DNA from: Granulicella cerasi
GTDB taxonomy: Bacteria > Acidobacteriota > Terriglobia > Terriglobales > Acidobacteriaceae
DNA: 64,000 nucleotides
Direction of reading: 5' to 3'
Assembly (NCBI RefSeq): GCF_025685575.1
Contig: NZ_JAGSYD010000001.1
Coordinates: 561,852-625,851, forward strand
Shown: in pieces, positions 49,081 through 57,424 of the stretch
Position numbering within the stretch: position 1 is the stretch's first letter
How the letters are laid out: each line of letters opens with the position of its first letter
Notes under the pieces: model-generated
Seen by the model: the letters and a program-made list of their open reading frames with translations, nothing else
What the model was told of the DNA's origin: nothing
Database searches by the model: none
Translations under genes and position numbers: made by a program

Positions 49081-50394
49081 TTATCGCAGCTTCGTGCTCA
49101 GCTCGGCGCGAGCGATCTTCACCTGCTCGCCTTGGGCGAAGTTTTTCACGGTGAAGACGTCGTTCGCCACCTCGTCTTCGCCCACCAGCACAATCGCACG
49201 CGCGACCTTGTCGGCATTGTCGAAGCTCTTGCGCAGCTTGAAGCTGCCATCGCCGACTTCGACCGTCAGCCCGGCCGCACGCAGATCATGTGCGAGCTTC
49301 AGGGCTGCGGGGTTCTGCGCCGTGCCAAGCGGAGCCACGTATGCATCGAGCTTCGGAGCTTCGAGCGTCTTGCCCTCTGCCGCAGCATCGGCTTCCGCCT
49401 GCGCCTGCAGCGTCAGAATCAAACGATCTTCGCCAATCGCAAAGCCGATACCCGGCGCGCGTGGGCCACCGAGCATCTCGCTCAGGCCGTCGTAGCGTCC
49501 GCCGCCGAGCAGCGCGTTCTGCGTACCCAGGCCGGTCGTCACGGTGAACTCAAACGTCGTGCGCGTGTAGTAGTCGAGCCCGCGCACCAGTCGCGGATTG
49601 ATCGTGTACGGTACGCCGCACGCATCCAGTGCCGCACGCACCTGCTCGAAGTGCACGCGCGACTCCTCGCCGAGGTAGTCCGCAATCTTCGGCAGATTGT
49701 TGATGATTTCCTGGTCGTTCTCGTCCTTGCTGTCGAGCACGCGCAGCGGATTCAGGTCCGCACGACGCTGATTGTCCTCGCACATCAGGTGCTTCACCGG
49801 TTGCAGCGCCTCGCGCAGCGCCGCGTTGTAGCACGTGCGATCGTCCGCGTTGCCCACAGAGTTCAGCTCCAGCTTCCAGCCGCGAATGCCGAGCTCGTCG
49901 AGCATCGTCGCGAGCATTTCGAGGATCTCCGCATCGCGCAGCGCGGACTCCGCGCCCGAAGATTGCGGCCCGATGACCTCTGCGCCGATCTGCCAGAACT
50001 GGCGATAGCGTCCACGCTGCGGACGCTCGCGACGGAACTGCGGGCCGATGTAGAAGAGCTTCTGCAGCGCGCCGGTCTCGCCCAGCTTGTGCTCGATGTA
50101 CGCACGCACGACGCCGGCGGTGTTCTCCGGGCGCAGCGTCAGGTTCTGTGCCTTTTCAGAAGCCGCGCGGGCGCGGTCTTCCCACGTAAACATCTCTTTG
50201 GAGACGATGTCAGTCTCTTCGCCCACGCCACGCGCGAAGAGCTCCGTGCTTTCAAAGACGGGGGTGCGGATTTCGCCGAAGCCATAGCGCGCAAAGACCG
50301 CGCGGGCGGTCGCCTCGACGCGGTTCCACAGCGGAGTTTGATCAGGAAGAAGGTCGCGCGTACCGCGGACTGCTTTGAGTGTTGAGCTTGCCAT
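49081..50394 (-). CDS. hisS: Histidine--tRNA ligase
   Basis: This 437-residue class II synthetase has motif 2 in RPENTAGVVRAYIEH and FRRERPQRGRYRQFWQIG. The histidine A motif is LVRGLDYYTRTTFEF. The C-terminal anticodon domain follows (LDAYVAPLG and on). The ATG at 50394 (MASSTLKAVRGTRD) was chosen over an upstream one at 50412. It is the first gene of a pair with the FUSC gene. Confidence 0.95.
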   Translation of the reverse strand: MASSTLKAVRGTRDLLPDQTPLWNRVEATARAVFARYGFGEIRTPVFESTELFARGVGEETDIVSKEMFTWEDRARAASEKAQNLTLRPENTAGVVRAYIEHKLGETGALQKLFYIGPQFRRERPQRGRYRQFWQIGAEVIGPQSSGAESALRDAEILEMLATMLDELGIRGWKLELNSVGNADDRTCYNAALREALQPVKHLMCEDNQRRADLNPLRVLDSKDENDQEIINNLPKIADYLGEESRVHFEQVRAALDACGVPYTINPRLVRGLDYYTRTTFEFTVTTGLGTQNALLGGGRYDGLSEMLGGPRAPGIGFAIGEDRLILTLQAQAEADAAAEGKTLEAPKLDAYVAPLGTAQNPAALKLAHDLRAAGLTVEVGDGSFKLRKSFDNADKVARAIVLVGEDEVANDVFTVKNFAQGEQVKIARAELSTKLR

Positions 50395-50431
50395 CACTCT
50401 CAAGTTTAGCAATGCATGTTGCCAAAGAAGC

Positions 50432-50478
50432 GGCCTGCCTCAGTGTGCGCCTGGAGGCGAACGTCACGGAGGCAGGCC
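50432..50478 (-). terminator. Hairpin after the DUF6249-like gene
   Basis: A 10-bp stem (50432-50441 with 50469-50478) surrounds a 27-nt loop that holds a smaller hairpin. On the minus strand GCTTCTTTGG follows. It is a moderate terminator candidate between 50506 and hisS. Confidence 0.55.
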
Positions 50479-50505
50479 ATCATGCGGCGGGCACCGACTC
50501 GCTGC

Positions 50506-50964
50506 TTACTCGAGAGTCGTCGTCGGCTTCTCCAGCCCGCTCAGTGCGAAGTCCTCGTCCTGCTTGCGCACGTCCCACCAGATGCCGAGGCCGATTGCCA
50601 GCGGAATCAGCGCCGCAGCCGCACCGCAGAGCACCGGGCGCACCTGCAGAATCGCCGCCAGCACCACGAAGAAGAGAGCGATGCCCGCGGAACCGGCGAG
50701 CAGGATGTTTGCGGCCAGACGGAGATTCGCGCGGCGGCGCACCAGCGACTGCGTCGGTTTGCCGTGGATGATCGCGAGCTCTTCTTCCGTGGGCGGCAGC
50801 GTGACGCCGTGAGCGATCGCAGTCAGGCGTTCCTGGCTGCGAATCTGGCGCTTGCGCACCTCCGACCAACTGCTGGCCACGGCCATGCCGAGGATCATCG
50901 CGCAACCCGCGACGGGGACGATAAAGGGGCTGTCGGCTACATTGCTGTTCATTAGTTCGAGCAC
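50506..50964 (-). CDS. DUF6249-like membrane protein
   Basis: This 152-residue protein has three membrane helices (FIVPVAGCAMILGMAVASSW, LAANILLAGSAGIALFFVV and LCGAAAALIPLAIGLGIWW). A charged cytoplasmic part lies between helix 1 and 2. The layout fits DUF6249 proteins, which are often next to ECF sigma genes. The GTG at 50964 has GAGGAG 9 nt upstream. A promoter-like element matching that of the divergent sigma gene lies upstream, so it is probably a target of that sigma factor. Confidence 0.7.
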   Translation of the reverse strand: MLELMNSNVADSPFIVPVAGCAMILGMAVASSWSEVRKRQIRSQERLTAIAHGVTLPPTEEELAIIHGKPTQSLVRRRANLRLAANILLAGSAGIALFFVVLAAILQVRPVLCGAAAALIPLAIGLGIWWDVRKQDEDFALSGLEKPTTTLE

Positions 50965-51018
50965 GGTGGATCTCCTCGGGCCGGTATCATGTGCCGGTCG
51001 TTTTCGTTTACGCTGCGC

Positions 51019-51046
51019 TTGGACTGCGGAGGTTTCCGAAAGTTTC
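51019..51046 (-). promoter_or_regulatory. Putative ECF-type promoter, leftward
   Basis: On the minus strand GAAACTTTC (51046-51038), 14 nt, and TCCAA (51023-51019) mirror the rightward element at 51059-51086 with the same distance. It would drive the DUF6249-like gene. The -10-like part differs from the rightward one (TCTGA). Confidence 0.55.
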
Positions 51047-51058
51047 AGCCGGGCACAT

Positions 51059-51086
51059 GAAACTTTCAGCAGGCAGCTCAGTCTGA
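51059..51086 (+). promoter_or_regulatory. Putative ECF-type promoter of the sigma gene
   Basis: GAAACTTTC (51059-51067), 14 nt, and TCTGA (51082-51086) match the general sigma-E-type pattern (GAACTT-16-TCTGA). It lies 33 bp upstream of the start codon. Self-activation by the sigma factor is inferred. Confidence 0.65.
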
Positions 51087-51118
51087 GCGCGTACAGTGGT
51101 CGCAAAGCTCAGGAGCGC

Positions 51119-51757
51119 ATGACGGGAAACGCTACATCGGTGGAAGGCTTCACGGCGCTGGTGCGCGAGCACCAGACCGCGGTCTTTCGCACGTTGACGC
51201 GACTCACCGGTGCAGGTCCACATGTGGAAGACCTCGCGCAGGAGGCGTTTCTGCGCCTCTATCGCGCGCTGCCGGAGTTTCGCGGTGATGCGGCGATCAG
51301 CACCTATCTTTACCGCATCGTCGTGAACCTCGCGCAGGACGAGTGGAAGCGCCGCCGCCGCGAGCGTGGCGTACTGGCATCGGTGCCCGTCGACGACCAA
51401 GACCTCGACGACAACGGTGCGGCGTGGCTTGAAAATCAGGCAGGCAGCGACCTGCTCGATCACGGCCGCACGCCGGAGCAGAAGCTTTCGGACGCGCATC
51501 TGCAGAGGATCGTCGAAGAGGAGCTGGCGCTGCTGCCGCCACAGGAGCGCGCTGTAATCGTGCTCTATCACCAGGAAGAGCAGACGTACGAGGCCATCAG
51601 CGCGGCGCTCGCGCTGCCTATCAACACGGTGCGCACGCATCTGCACCGCGGCCGCAAACGCCTGAGTGACCGCATTCGCCTGCGCACCGGCGAGGTGCCG
51701 GAAGCCGCGAGTGCCAAGGCCTCGCCCGCGCATCTGCTGGCCGAAAGGAGAGTCTGA
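51119..51757 (+). CDS. ECF-type RNA polymerase sigma factor
   Basis: This 212-residue sigma factor has region 2 (VEGFTALVREHQTAVFRTLTRL, EDLAQEAFLRLYRAL, STYLYRIVVNLAQDEWKRRRR) and region 4 (LLPPQERAVIVLYHQEEQTYEAISAALALPINTVRTHLHRGRKRL). AGGAG lies just before the ATG at 51119; an open frame extends upstream but covers the promoter. Its stop overlaps the start of the downstream membrane protein as TGATG, a usual place for an anti-sigma factor. Confidence 0.93.
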   Translation: MTGNATSVEGFTALVREHQTAVFRTLTRLTGAGPHVEDLAQEAFLRLYRALPEFRGDAAISTYLYRIVVNLAQDEWKRRRRERGVLASVPVDDQDLDDNGAAWLENQAGSDLLDHGRTPEQKLSDAHLQRIVEEELALLPPQERAVIVLYHQEEQTYEAISAALALPINTVRTHLHRGRKRLSDRIRLRTGEVPEAASAKASPAHLLAERRV

Positions 51758-52092
51758 TGTTTTACGCTAAGGATGTGGAGCCACTTCGCCAGGACGATTT
51801 TGAAGCACGCCTCGTCGCTGCGCTCGAGCAGCAGCCGACGGTAGAGGTCTCGCCCGCGTTCGCCGCAAAGGTGGCCGTCGCGCTCCCTGCCGCGCCGCCA
51901 CGTCGTCGCGTCGTCCATGCCGGTCGTGTCGCCGCGATGGCGTCTGTCGCCGTGCTTTTGATGGTGGTGCTCTGGCTGGCACCGCACAGCGTGCCGGACC
52001 TGCGCAACATCGCCTTCTGCGTGGAGATGGCAGCGATCGCCGCGATGGCCATGATTGCGCTCTGGCTTTCGCGCTCGTGGAGTCGTGCTTAA
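51757..52092 (+). CDS. Small membrane protein, probable anti-sigma partner
   Basis: This 111-residue protein has a soluble N-terminal part (about 1-55) and two membrane helices (VAAMASVAVLLMVVLWLAP and MAAIAAMAMIALWL). It has no zinc-binding HxxxCxxC motif. It is coupled to the sigma gene by TGATG. Many anti-sigma factors have this size and layout, so the role is inferred from position. Confidence 0.65.
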   Translation: MFYAKDVEPLRQDDFEARLVAALEQQPTVEVSPAFAAKVAVALPAAPPRRRVVHAGRVAAMASVAVLLMVVLWLAPHSVPDLRNIAFCVEMAAIAAMAMIALWLSRSWSRA

Positions 52093-52116
52093 ACCTCGAT
52101 CGCTGTAGACGAAGAA

Positions 52117-52145
52117 AGGCCGCTCACGAAGAGCGGCCTAGTTTG
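52117..52145 (+). terminator. Terminator of the sigma operon
   Basis: A perfect 9-bp stem (52117-52125 with 52131-52139) is followed by AGTTTGTT. Confidence 0.8.
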
Positions 52146-52348
52146 TTGCATGCTGCAGTTTCGCGAGCGGTACAACAAAAATCTGCGCTGGCGAATCTGT
52201 AGATTTCCTAGCGACATACCTTCAGATGCACGGAGATTCGAGTTGAGTTGCCTCGGGACAATGTCGCCATGCGAGGCAGCGCGGCGTTGACGACACCGCA
52301 TCCCATGTTCAATACAGGCGACGCATTCGCCTCTCAGGAGACCAACCC

Positions 52349-52690
52349 ATGAATAAGGCCGTTTACGTCGCCGCCGTGATTTTTGCCTATGCCGGCATCG
52401 CTCCCGCACAGGTTCAGCCCAGCGCTCCCGCTCCGGGAACGCCGGCGGCGACCGCACCTGCTTCCATGCCCGCGACCCCCGGCAAAGCCCAGGATGCTAC
52501 CGCGCCCACGACCAACGCGCCGCAGGACATGAAAGAGCAGCAGAAGCAGGCAAAGAAGAACGAAGACGCCGCCAAGGCGCAGGAAAAGTCCGCTAAGCAG
52601 CAGTCCAAGGTGCTGAAGGAGCAGGAAAAGGCAACGAAGAAGGAAGAGAAGGCTCAGAAGAAGGCCAAGGACGCGCAGCCTCAGCAGTAG
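52349..52690 (+). CDS. Exported Lys/Ala/Gln-rich coiled-coil protein
   Basis: This 113-residue protein has a signal peptide (MNKAVYVAAVIFAYAGIAPAQ), a Pro/Ala/Thr linker (about 24-60) and a highly charged helical part (EQQKQAKKNEDAAKAQEKSA and on). AGGAG lies upstream. It may be a cell-wall or outer-membrane-associated spacer protein. The C-terminal end and stop lie inside a 20-bp tandem duplication. Confidence 0.7.
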   Translation: MNKAVYVAAVIFAYAGIAPAQVQPSAPAPGTPAATAPASMPATPGKAQDATAPTTNAPQDMKEQQKQAKKNEDAAKAQEKSAKQQSKVLKEQEKATKKEEKAQKKAKDAQPQQ

Positions 52691-52709
52691 ACGCGCAGCC
52701 CCAGCAGTA
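52670..52709 (+). repeat. 20-bp tandem duplication across a stop codon
   Basis: 52670-52689 and 52690-52709 are identical except for one base. The stop codon of the upstream gene (52688-52690) lies at the junction, so the copy may have arisen by recent slippage. Confidence 0.75.
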
Positions 52710-52718
52710 CAGTAGACG

Positions 52719-53243
52719 CTAGTCCTCGAAGCCGTCGTCTTCCATGTACTCGCGCGAGTACTCCACGTACTTCTCAGCGTATTTCCGAATTCCCGCAAGG
52801 TCCTCTTCGCCGAGGGCCTTGCGTATTTTTGCGGGCACTCCGGCGACCAATGACGCCGGCGGAACTTCGACGCCCTCCAGCACGAGCGCGCCGGCGGCCA
52901 CGATCGAACCCGCGCCGATCTTCGCGCCGTTCAGGATCACCGCGCCCATGCCGACGAGCACGTCATCCTCCAGCGTGCAGCCGTGGACGGTGGCATTATG
53001 GCCGATGGTGCAGCGTTTGCCGACGACGGTGGGGTGCAGGTCCTTCATGCCGTGCAGCACGGCGCCGTCCTGAATGTTCGACTCCTCGCCGACCTCGATG
53101 AAGTGCACGTCGCCGCGCAAAACGGCGTTCGGCCACACGCTGGAGCGAGCGCCGAGGCGCACCTCGCCGATGACCGTGGCGGCGCGGTCAACATAGGCGT
53201 CGGGGGCGATCTGCGGACGGCGTCCGCGATGAGTGCGAATCAT
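52719..53243 (-). CDS. Gamma-type carbonic anhydrase family protein
   Basis: This 174-residue protein is a left-handed beta-helix with hexapeptide repeats (VIGEVRLGARSSVWPNAVLRG and on). The three zinc His are H64 (VLHG), H82 (IGHN) and H87 (TVHG). The length and ending helix (KYAEKYVEYSREY) fit the YrdA/PaaY-like group. Reversible CO2 hydration is possible, but many members have little activity. Confidence 0.9.
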   Translation of the reverse strand: MIRTHRGRRPQIAPDAYVDRAATVIGEVRLGARSSVWPNAVLRGDVHFIEVGEESNIQDGAVLHGMKDLHPTVVGKRCTIGHNATVHGCTLEDDVLVGMGAVILNGAKIGAGSIVAAGALVLEGVEVPPASLVAGVPAKIRKALGEEDLAGIRKYAEKYVEYSREYMEDDGFED

Positions 53244-53415
53244 GATTTCTACTCTACGCCGAGGCGGGGTTTTCGATCTGGCAGGACAAATGCCGACAAA
53301 ACCTTACAATCCCCGGGAACCGATTTCGCGATTTCACACCAAACCCTCGTTTTTGGCTCGATTTCGCGGTATCCTACTAGTTAGCCAACGGGCGAAGTTT
53401 GGGGGTGTATTTCAC

Positions 53416-53613
53416 TTGGCAGAAGTACGAGTTCAAGAAGGTGAACCTTTGGAGAATGCCCTGCGCCGTTTTAAGCGCAAGGTGCAGACCGAGGACATCA
53501 TCAAGGAAGTGAAGCGTCACTCCTTTTATCTGAAGCCGGGCGAAAAGAAGCGCGTCAAAGAAGCGCTCGCTCGCAAGCGCAACCGTAAGAAGGTGCGTAA
53601 GGAACAGGACTAA
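53416..53613 (+). CDS. rpsU: 30S ribosomal protein S21
   Basis: This 65-residue protein matches bS21 along its length: AEVRVQEGEPLENALRRFKR, a middle EVKRHSFYLKPGEKK and a basic end. It is a late-assembly protein near the 3' end of 16S rRNA. The start is TTG at 53416 with GGGGG 8-9 nt upstream; no ATG fits, and the TTG gives the right N-terminus. Confidence 0.95.
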   Translation: MAEVRVQEGEPLENALRRFKRKVQTEDIIKEVKRHSFYLKPGEKKRVKEALARKRNRKKVRKEQD

Positions 53614-53841
53614 TGACGGGCGGGTCGGTGCGGACGAGAGTCTGCCGCCGGCCTGCACTTCAGCACCACCTCTGCATCACTTTGTTCTCCTCCCAGGAAT
53701 CATTCTCCGCTGGACGAATGCAGCGGCCTGGTCTTCTCAGATGTTCGGGCCCGCAACGTAACGCAGTGAGGTTGGAAAGCCTTCCGCGCCCTTGTACGCG
53801 GCCACGCCTTCCACCGGATCCCGAACGATGGGAAAGGCGCT

Positions 53842-54348
53842 ATGGAATTCGTCGACAGAATCCTGAGATGCTCTGATTGCGGCCAAGACTTTGTCTTCAC
53901 GGCCGGCGAGCAGATCTTCTTTTTCGACAAGCAGTTTAAGAACGACCCGAAGCGCTGCAAGCCTTGCAAGGCCAAGCGCGCTGGCATCGGTCGCAGTGGC
54001 GCGAATGGCGCGACAACCCTCCCGCTTTCCCGCACGGAAACCCGCGCAGAGTGCTCCTCCTGCGGCGTGGAGACCACGGTGCCCTTCAAGCCCACGCAAG
54101 GACGTCCGGTGCTGTGTCGCTCGTGCTTCCAGCTGAAGCGCGTGCCGAGCGCCGTGGCTGCTGTCGCCGCTCTGGATTCGCCGGAAGCGCAGGTAGAGGC
54201 GCTCACCGAGCAGATGGCTGCGGCGAACGCCGCGCTGCCGGTCGAACCCGCGATGGAAGCGGTGATGGAAGCGCCTGCTGCGGTGATCGCAGCGGAGGCT
54301 TCTGAGGCAGACGTCGCTGCTCTGGCGGCGGAAGCCCCGCAAGCCTAA
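53842..54348 (+). CDS. Double zinc-ribbon protein with Ala-rich tail
   Basis: This 168-residue protein has two zinc-ribbon-like units: CSDCGQDF with CKPC (residues 10-42) and CSSCG with CRSC (about 71-95). The first matches the short zf-trcl type found next to cold-shock or ribosomal genes. The C-terminal third is an Ala/Glu-rich, low-complexity tail. It follows rpsU on the same strand. It may bind RNA; this is inferred. Confidence 0.75.
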   Translation: MEFVDRILRCSDCGQDFVFTAGEQIFFFDKQFKNDPKRCKPCKAKRAGIGRSGANGATTLPLSRTETRAECSSCGVETTVPFKPTQGRPVLCRSCFQLKRVPSAVAAVAALDSPEAQVEALTEQMAAANAALPVEPAMEAVMEAPAAVIAAEASEADVAALAAEAPQA

Positions 54349-54369
54349 GCCGCCAGGTTTCGGCCAAAG

Positions 54370-54393
54370 AAAACGGGCCTCTCGGCCCGTTTT
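54370..54393. terminator. Terminator after the double zinc-ribbon gene
   Basis: A perfect 10-bp stem (AAAACGGGCC with GGCCCGTTTT) and a TCTC loop with T-runs suit both convergent genes. Confidence 0.88.
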
Positions 54394-54416
54394 GTCTTGC
54401 GGTGAAGCCGCAGCGG

Positions 54417-55769
54417 CTAGGCCGTGGCTCCGCGCTTGCCCTGCATCCACATGCCGAGCGGCATCATCACCAGCAGCATGACGCCGCAGAGCGCGAAGAC
54501 CGTGCGGATGCTGATGTGTTCGCTCAGCACGCCGCTCAGGATCAGGCCGAGGATCTGTGCGGTGAAGATTGCCGACATCACCGTCGAGCCAACGCGGCCC
54601 ATCATCGGCGGCGGCGTCTCAAGGGCGATCAGCGTTTGTGCGGGCACGATGACCGCCGCCGCCGAGAGTCCGATGATGAAAAGGCCGGGGATCATCGCCC
54701 CAAGATGGGGCAGCGCCGCCAGCAGGAAGACACCGATGGCGATGCCCGAGAGCCCGCTGTAGACCAGCGTTGTGGCCTTCTTACCCTTGAACTTCGTTGT
54801 GATGAGGTTGATGCCGATGAGCATGCCGAGGCCGATCATCGGGCTGGTGTAGCCGAAGGTCTTTTCGGACTTGTGCAGGATGTCGCGCACATACACCGCG
54901 ATGAGCGGAGCAAAGCAGCCGAGCACAAACATCGCTGAAGCCAACGCGAGGATGACGAAGCTGAGCGCCGCGTGATGAATGATGAAGCTCGCGCCCTGCT
55001 TCATGTCGGAGACGACGCGCGCAAGGCCGGTCGGCTCCGCGGCGGCGGGTGCGGTGACGCCGTCGGGGTTCGTCGTCGGATCGGGCACGACTGGCACGCT
55101 TGTCGGCGTGGTGAGCGTGAGCGAAAGGATCAGCGTGCCGGAGGCGATGAAGCTCACCGCATCGAGCCAGTACGCAGGGTGGGGCCCGAGCTTCGAGACG
55201 AACCACGCGGCGATGGGGCCGCCGATGATGCGCATGATCATCATCACCTGCTGCAGCAAGCTCTGCGCCGACTGCATACCGTGGCGCGGCACAGCGGTGC
55301 GTATCGCTACGCCCTGCGCGGGACCGAAGAAGCTGGAAACCACGCTGATCAGCGCGAGCGCGATGTAGAAACCCCAGACGTTATGCACCAACAGGAGGCT
55401 CAGGCAGAGCAGCGCGCGCAGATAGTCCGAGGTGACGAGCGTGATCTTCGTCGGCCAGCGGTCCACGAAGACGCCCGAGAGTACGCCGAGGATGGCGATC
55501 GGCCCCATGTAGGCAATCTGCACGCCGGTGATCTGCTGCGGCGTGGCGCGGAGCTGGTAGGTCATCACGATCATGACCGCGAAGAGCGCAAGGAAGTCGC
55601 CGAAGGTGGAGACGATCTGCGCGTACCAGAGCCGCCGCATGACGGGGATGCGCAGCACCTCGGCCATGCTCATCGGGGCGACCGTTGGCGGAGTCGTAGC
55701 AGTTTGCGGGGGGAGAGTCGCTTCGTTCTGGCTCATAGTGTCATCGCTCTGGATGCTCTTATCTGGCAT
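54417..55769 (-). CDS. MFS transporter (EntS/MdtG-like)
   Basis: This 450-residue, 12-helix transporter has an N-terminal polar extension (about 1-45), the segment WYAQIVSTFGDFLALFAVMIVMTYQL, motif A-like GVFVDRWPTKI, and the second half beginning LSFVILALASAMFVLG. It resembles the EntS/MdtG-like exporters that release siderophores or drugs. The start is uncertain: 55769 or 55736. No neighbour points to a substrate. Confidence 0.8.
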   Translation of the reverse strand: MPDKSIQSDDTMSQNEATLPPQTATTPPTVAPMSMAEVLRIPVMRRLWYAQIVSTFGDFLALFAVMIVMTYQLRATPQQITGVQIAYMGPIAILGVLSGVFVDRWPTKITLVTSDYLRALLCLSLLLVHNVWGFYIALALISVVSSFFGPAQGVAIRTAVPRHGMQSAQSLLQQVMMIMRIIGGPIAAWFVSKLGPHPAYWLDAVSFIASGTLILSLTLTTPTSVPVVPDPTTNPDGVTAPAAAEPTGLARVVSDMKQGASFIIHHAALSFVILALASAMFVLGCFAPLIAVYVRDILHKSEKTFGYTSPMIGLGMLIGINLITTKFKGKKATTLVYSGLSGIAIGVFLLAALPHLGAMIPGLFIIGLSAAAVIVPAQTLIALETPPPMMGRVGSTVMSAIFTAQILGLILSGVLSEHISIRTVFALCGVMLLVMMPLGMWMQGKRGATA

Positions 55770-55847
55770 CAGTTGCTGGAATGTCGGGGGTGTGGCGATT
55801 CTTACACAGATGCGCTGCAGGAACCGACGTTGCGGCGGCAAAGAGAG

Positions 55848-55879
55848 ACGCCCTCGAGGTCATCGCGACTCGAGGGCGT
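55848..55879. terminator. Terminator of pyrR
   Basis: A perfect 11-bp stem (55848-55858 with 55869-55879) with a 10-nt loop lies 22 nt after the pyrR stop; CTCTCTTTG follows on the minus strand. Confidence 0.85.
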
Positions 55880-55901
55880 TTGTTCCTTCTGTGGAAGCGG
55901 C

Positions 55902-56489
55902 CTAGTCAGCCAGTTCCATCAGTAGCACCTGTTCGTCGTTGTCAATCTCGCGGAGCTTCACTTCGATGATCTCGCGGCGGCTGGTGGGAACGATGCGGCC
56001 GATGAACTTGGCCTCGATCGGCAGTTCGCGGTGGCCGCGGTCGATCAGCACGAGCAGCTGTACGCTCTTGGGGCGGCCGTGGTCGAAGAGTGCGTCAAGA
56101 GCTGCGCGGATGGTGCGGCCCGTGTAGAGCACGTCGTCCATCAGGATGATGTCGCGACCGGTGACGTCGAAGCCAAGCTCGCCCTTTTCGACAACGGGAC
56201 GCACGTCACGCGTGGTGAGGTCGTCGCGGTAGAAGCTGATGTCGAGCGTGCCGACATCGACGGGCTGCTTTTCAATGTTGGTGATGAGCTTGCCCAGACG
56301 CTCGGCCAGCGGCACGCCGCGGCGCTTGATGCCGACGAGACCCACGTTCGCGGCGCCGTTGTTGCGCTCGACGATTTCATGCGCCAGGCGGACGAGCGTG
56401 CGCTCGATCTCGGAGGCCGACATCAGGCGGCCTTTCTCGCGGAGCTTGGAGGTCTTGGTCGAGGGTGCGGGCGTAGTCGTTTCGCTCAT
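55902..56489 (-). CDS. pyrR: Bifunctional PyrR regulator/uracil phosphoribosyltransferase
   Basis: This 195-residue PRTase-fold protein has the PRPP motif in LMDDVLYTGRTIRAALDAL and the VGIKRRGVPLA loop; the C-terminal DRGHRELPIEAKFIGR segment is typical. PyrR binds pyr mRNA leaders and has weak uracil phosphoribosyltransferase activity. No pyrBC or pyrP lies downstream here; the gene instead follows a zinc-ribbon membrane gene by 22 bp. Confidence 0.94.
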   Translation of the reverse strand: MSETTTPAPSTKTSKLREKGRLMSASEIERTLVRLAHEIVERNNGAANVGLVGIKRRGVPLAERLGKLITNIEKQPVDVGTLDISFYRDDLTTRDVRPVVEKGELGFDVTGRDIILMDDVLYTGRTIRAALDALFDHGRPKSVQLLVLIDRGHRELPIEAKFIGRIVPTSRREIIEVKLREIDNDEQVLLMELAD

Positions 56490-56511
56490 GGTGTCGTCAG
56501 GATATCAAGGC

Positions 56512-57264
56512 CTACGCCTTGCGTGCTCGCAGGGCGCCAGCAAAGGCTCCGCCGAGCGCGGAGAAGGCGAGGTACATCAGGGTGAAGATGGCGAGCGAAG
56601 CGAGCAGAATACCGGCGCGGATCTCGGGGTTGTCGAAGCTCGCGGCTAACGGCGCGACGGAAGCGGCGTCTTTGCCTGCGCCCTGCAGCATGGCGAACTT
56701 CGCCTGCGCGAACATCGCGTTGAACTGGCCGTCCACGCGAGCGGAATCGTGGCGCACGTAGCGCTCCAGCAGCAGTTGCACGGTGTTTACCGAGGACATG
56801 CCGAGCATCACGAAGAGGCCGGTGAGTGCACCGAGCTTGGAGCCGAAGTCCATGGTGATGCGCGTGCCCGTGGCGCGGGAAGCGTAGATGCCAAGCGCGA
56901 CGATGGGCGCGCTGACGGCCCAGAGCAGACCGAGCAGTCCTGCAGGCGCGGCGACCGCTCCGACGAGGGCGAAGACCAAGGCGATGCCACCGGCAAGCGC
57001 GGCACACTGCACGGCGATGCGCCAGTCGGGGCGCGTCGGGTCAGGCGGCGGGGCCGCTGGAGTCGAGCTCGCAGAGGGGGTGGGGAATTCGGCTGAGGCA
57101 AGCTGTGCCGGGCCGGCGATAGCACCTGCCCGCTCTTGCGCTGCGCGTTCGGCGAGCTCTTCGGAGAGCTTCACTTGCGGCATTCCGCAGTGGCGGCAAT
57201 AGGTCAGCGCGCCGTCTTCATCATCTTCCACCGCGAAGCGGCAGCGTGGGCAAAGGTGTTGCAT
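56512..57264 (-). CDS. Zinc-ribbon membrane protein
   Basis: This 250-residue protein has an N-terminal zinc ribbon (LCPRCRF and YCRHCGM), a Pro/Ala linker (about 50-80), and four membrane helices (GGIALVFALVGAVAAPAGLL, LLGLLWAVSAPIVALGIY, LGALTGLFVMLG and ILLASLAIFTLMYLAF). The family is unknown. It is probably co-transcribed with pyrR. Start alternatives are GTG at 57267 and ATG at 57264. Confidence 0.72.
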   Translation of the reverse strand: MQHLCPRCRFAVEDDEDGALTYCRHCGMPQVKLSEELAERAAQERAGAIAGPAQLASAEFPTPSASSTPAAPPPDPTRPDWRIAVQCAALAGGIALVFALVGAVAAPAGLLGLLWAVSAPIVALGIYASRATGTRITMDFGSKLGALTGLFVMLGMSSVNTVQLLLERYVRHDSARVDGQFNAMFAQAKFAMLQGAGKDAASVAPLAASFDNPEIRAGILLASLAIFTLMYLAFSALGGAFAGALRARKA

Positions 57265-57330
57265 CACTTCTAAGGGTACAGGGAAGGCGGGGAAGAAGGA
57301 TTTAGGAAGAGCAGATGAGGAGAGATTCTC

Positions 57331-57366
57331 AGAACCCAGGTCTCAGAAGCGAGACCTGGGGCGCCC
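57331..57366 (-). repeat. CCAGGTCTCGC palindromic repeat, copy D (reversed)
   Basis: On the minus strand this reads GGGCGCCCCAGGTCTCGC, then CTGAGACCTGGGTTCT; it is the same element as A-C in reverse. It lies between the lipoprotein gene stop and the zinc-ribbon membrane gene start. Confidence 0.8.
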
Positions 57367-57424
57367 GTTCGTGGTGGGGCGCGAGACCACTTCCTACTTC
57401 CTAGCCTCTCCTGGTTTCTCGCCT

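Noticed and set aside
53613-53876. 87-codon plus-strand frame after rpsU
   Set aside because: It overlaps the zinc-ribbon gene in another frame, and its product is Arg/Pro/Leu-rich without any pattern.
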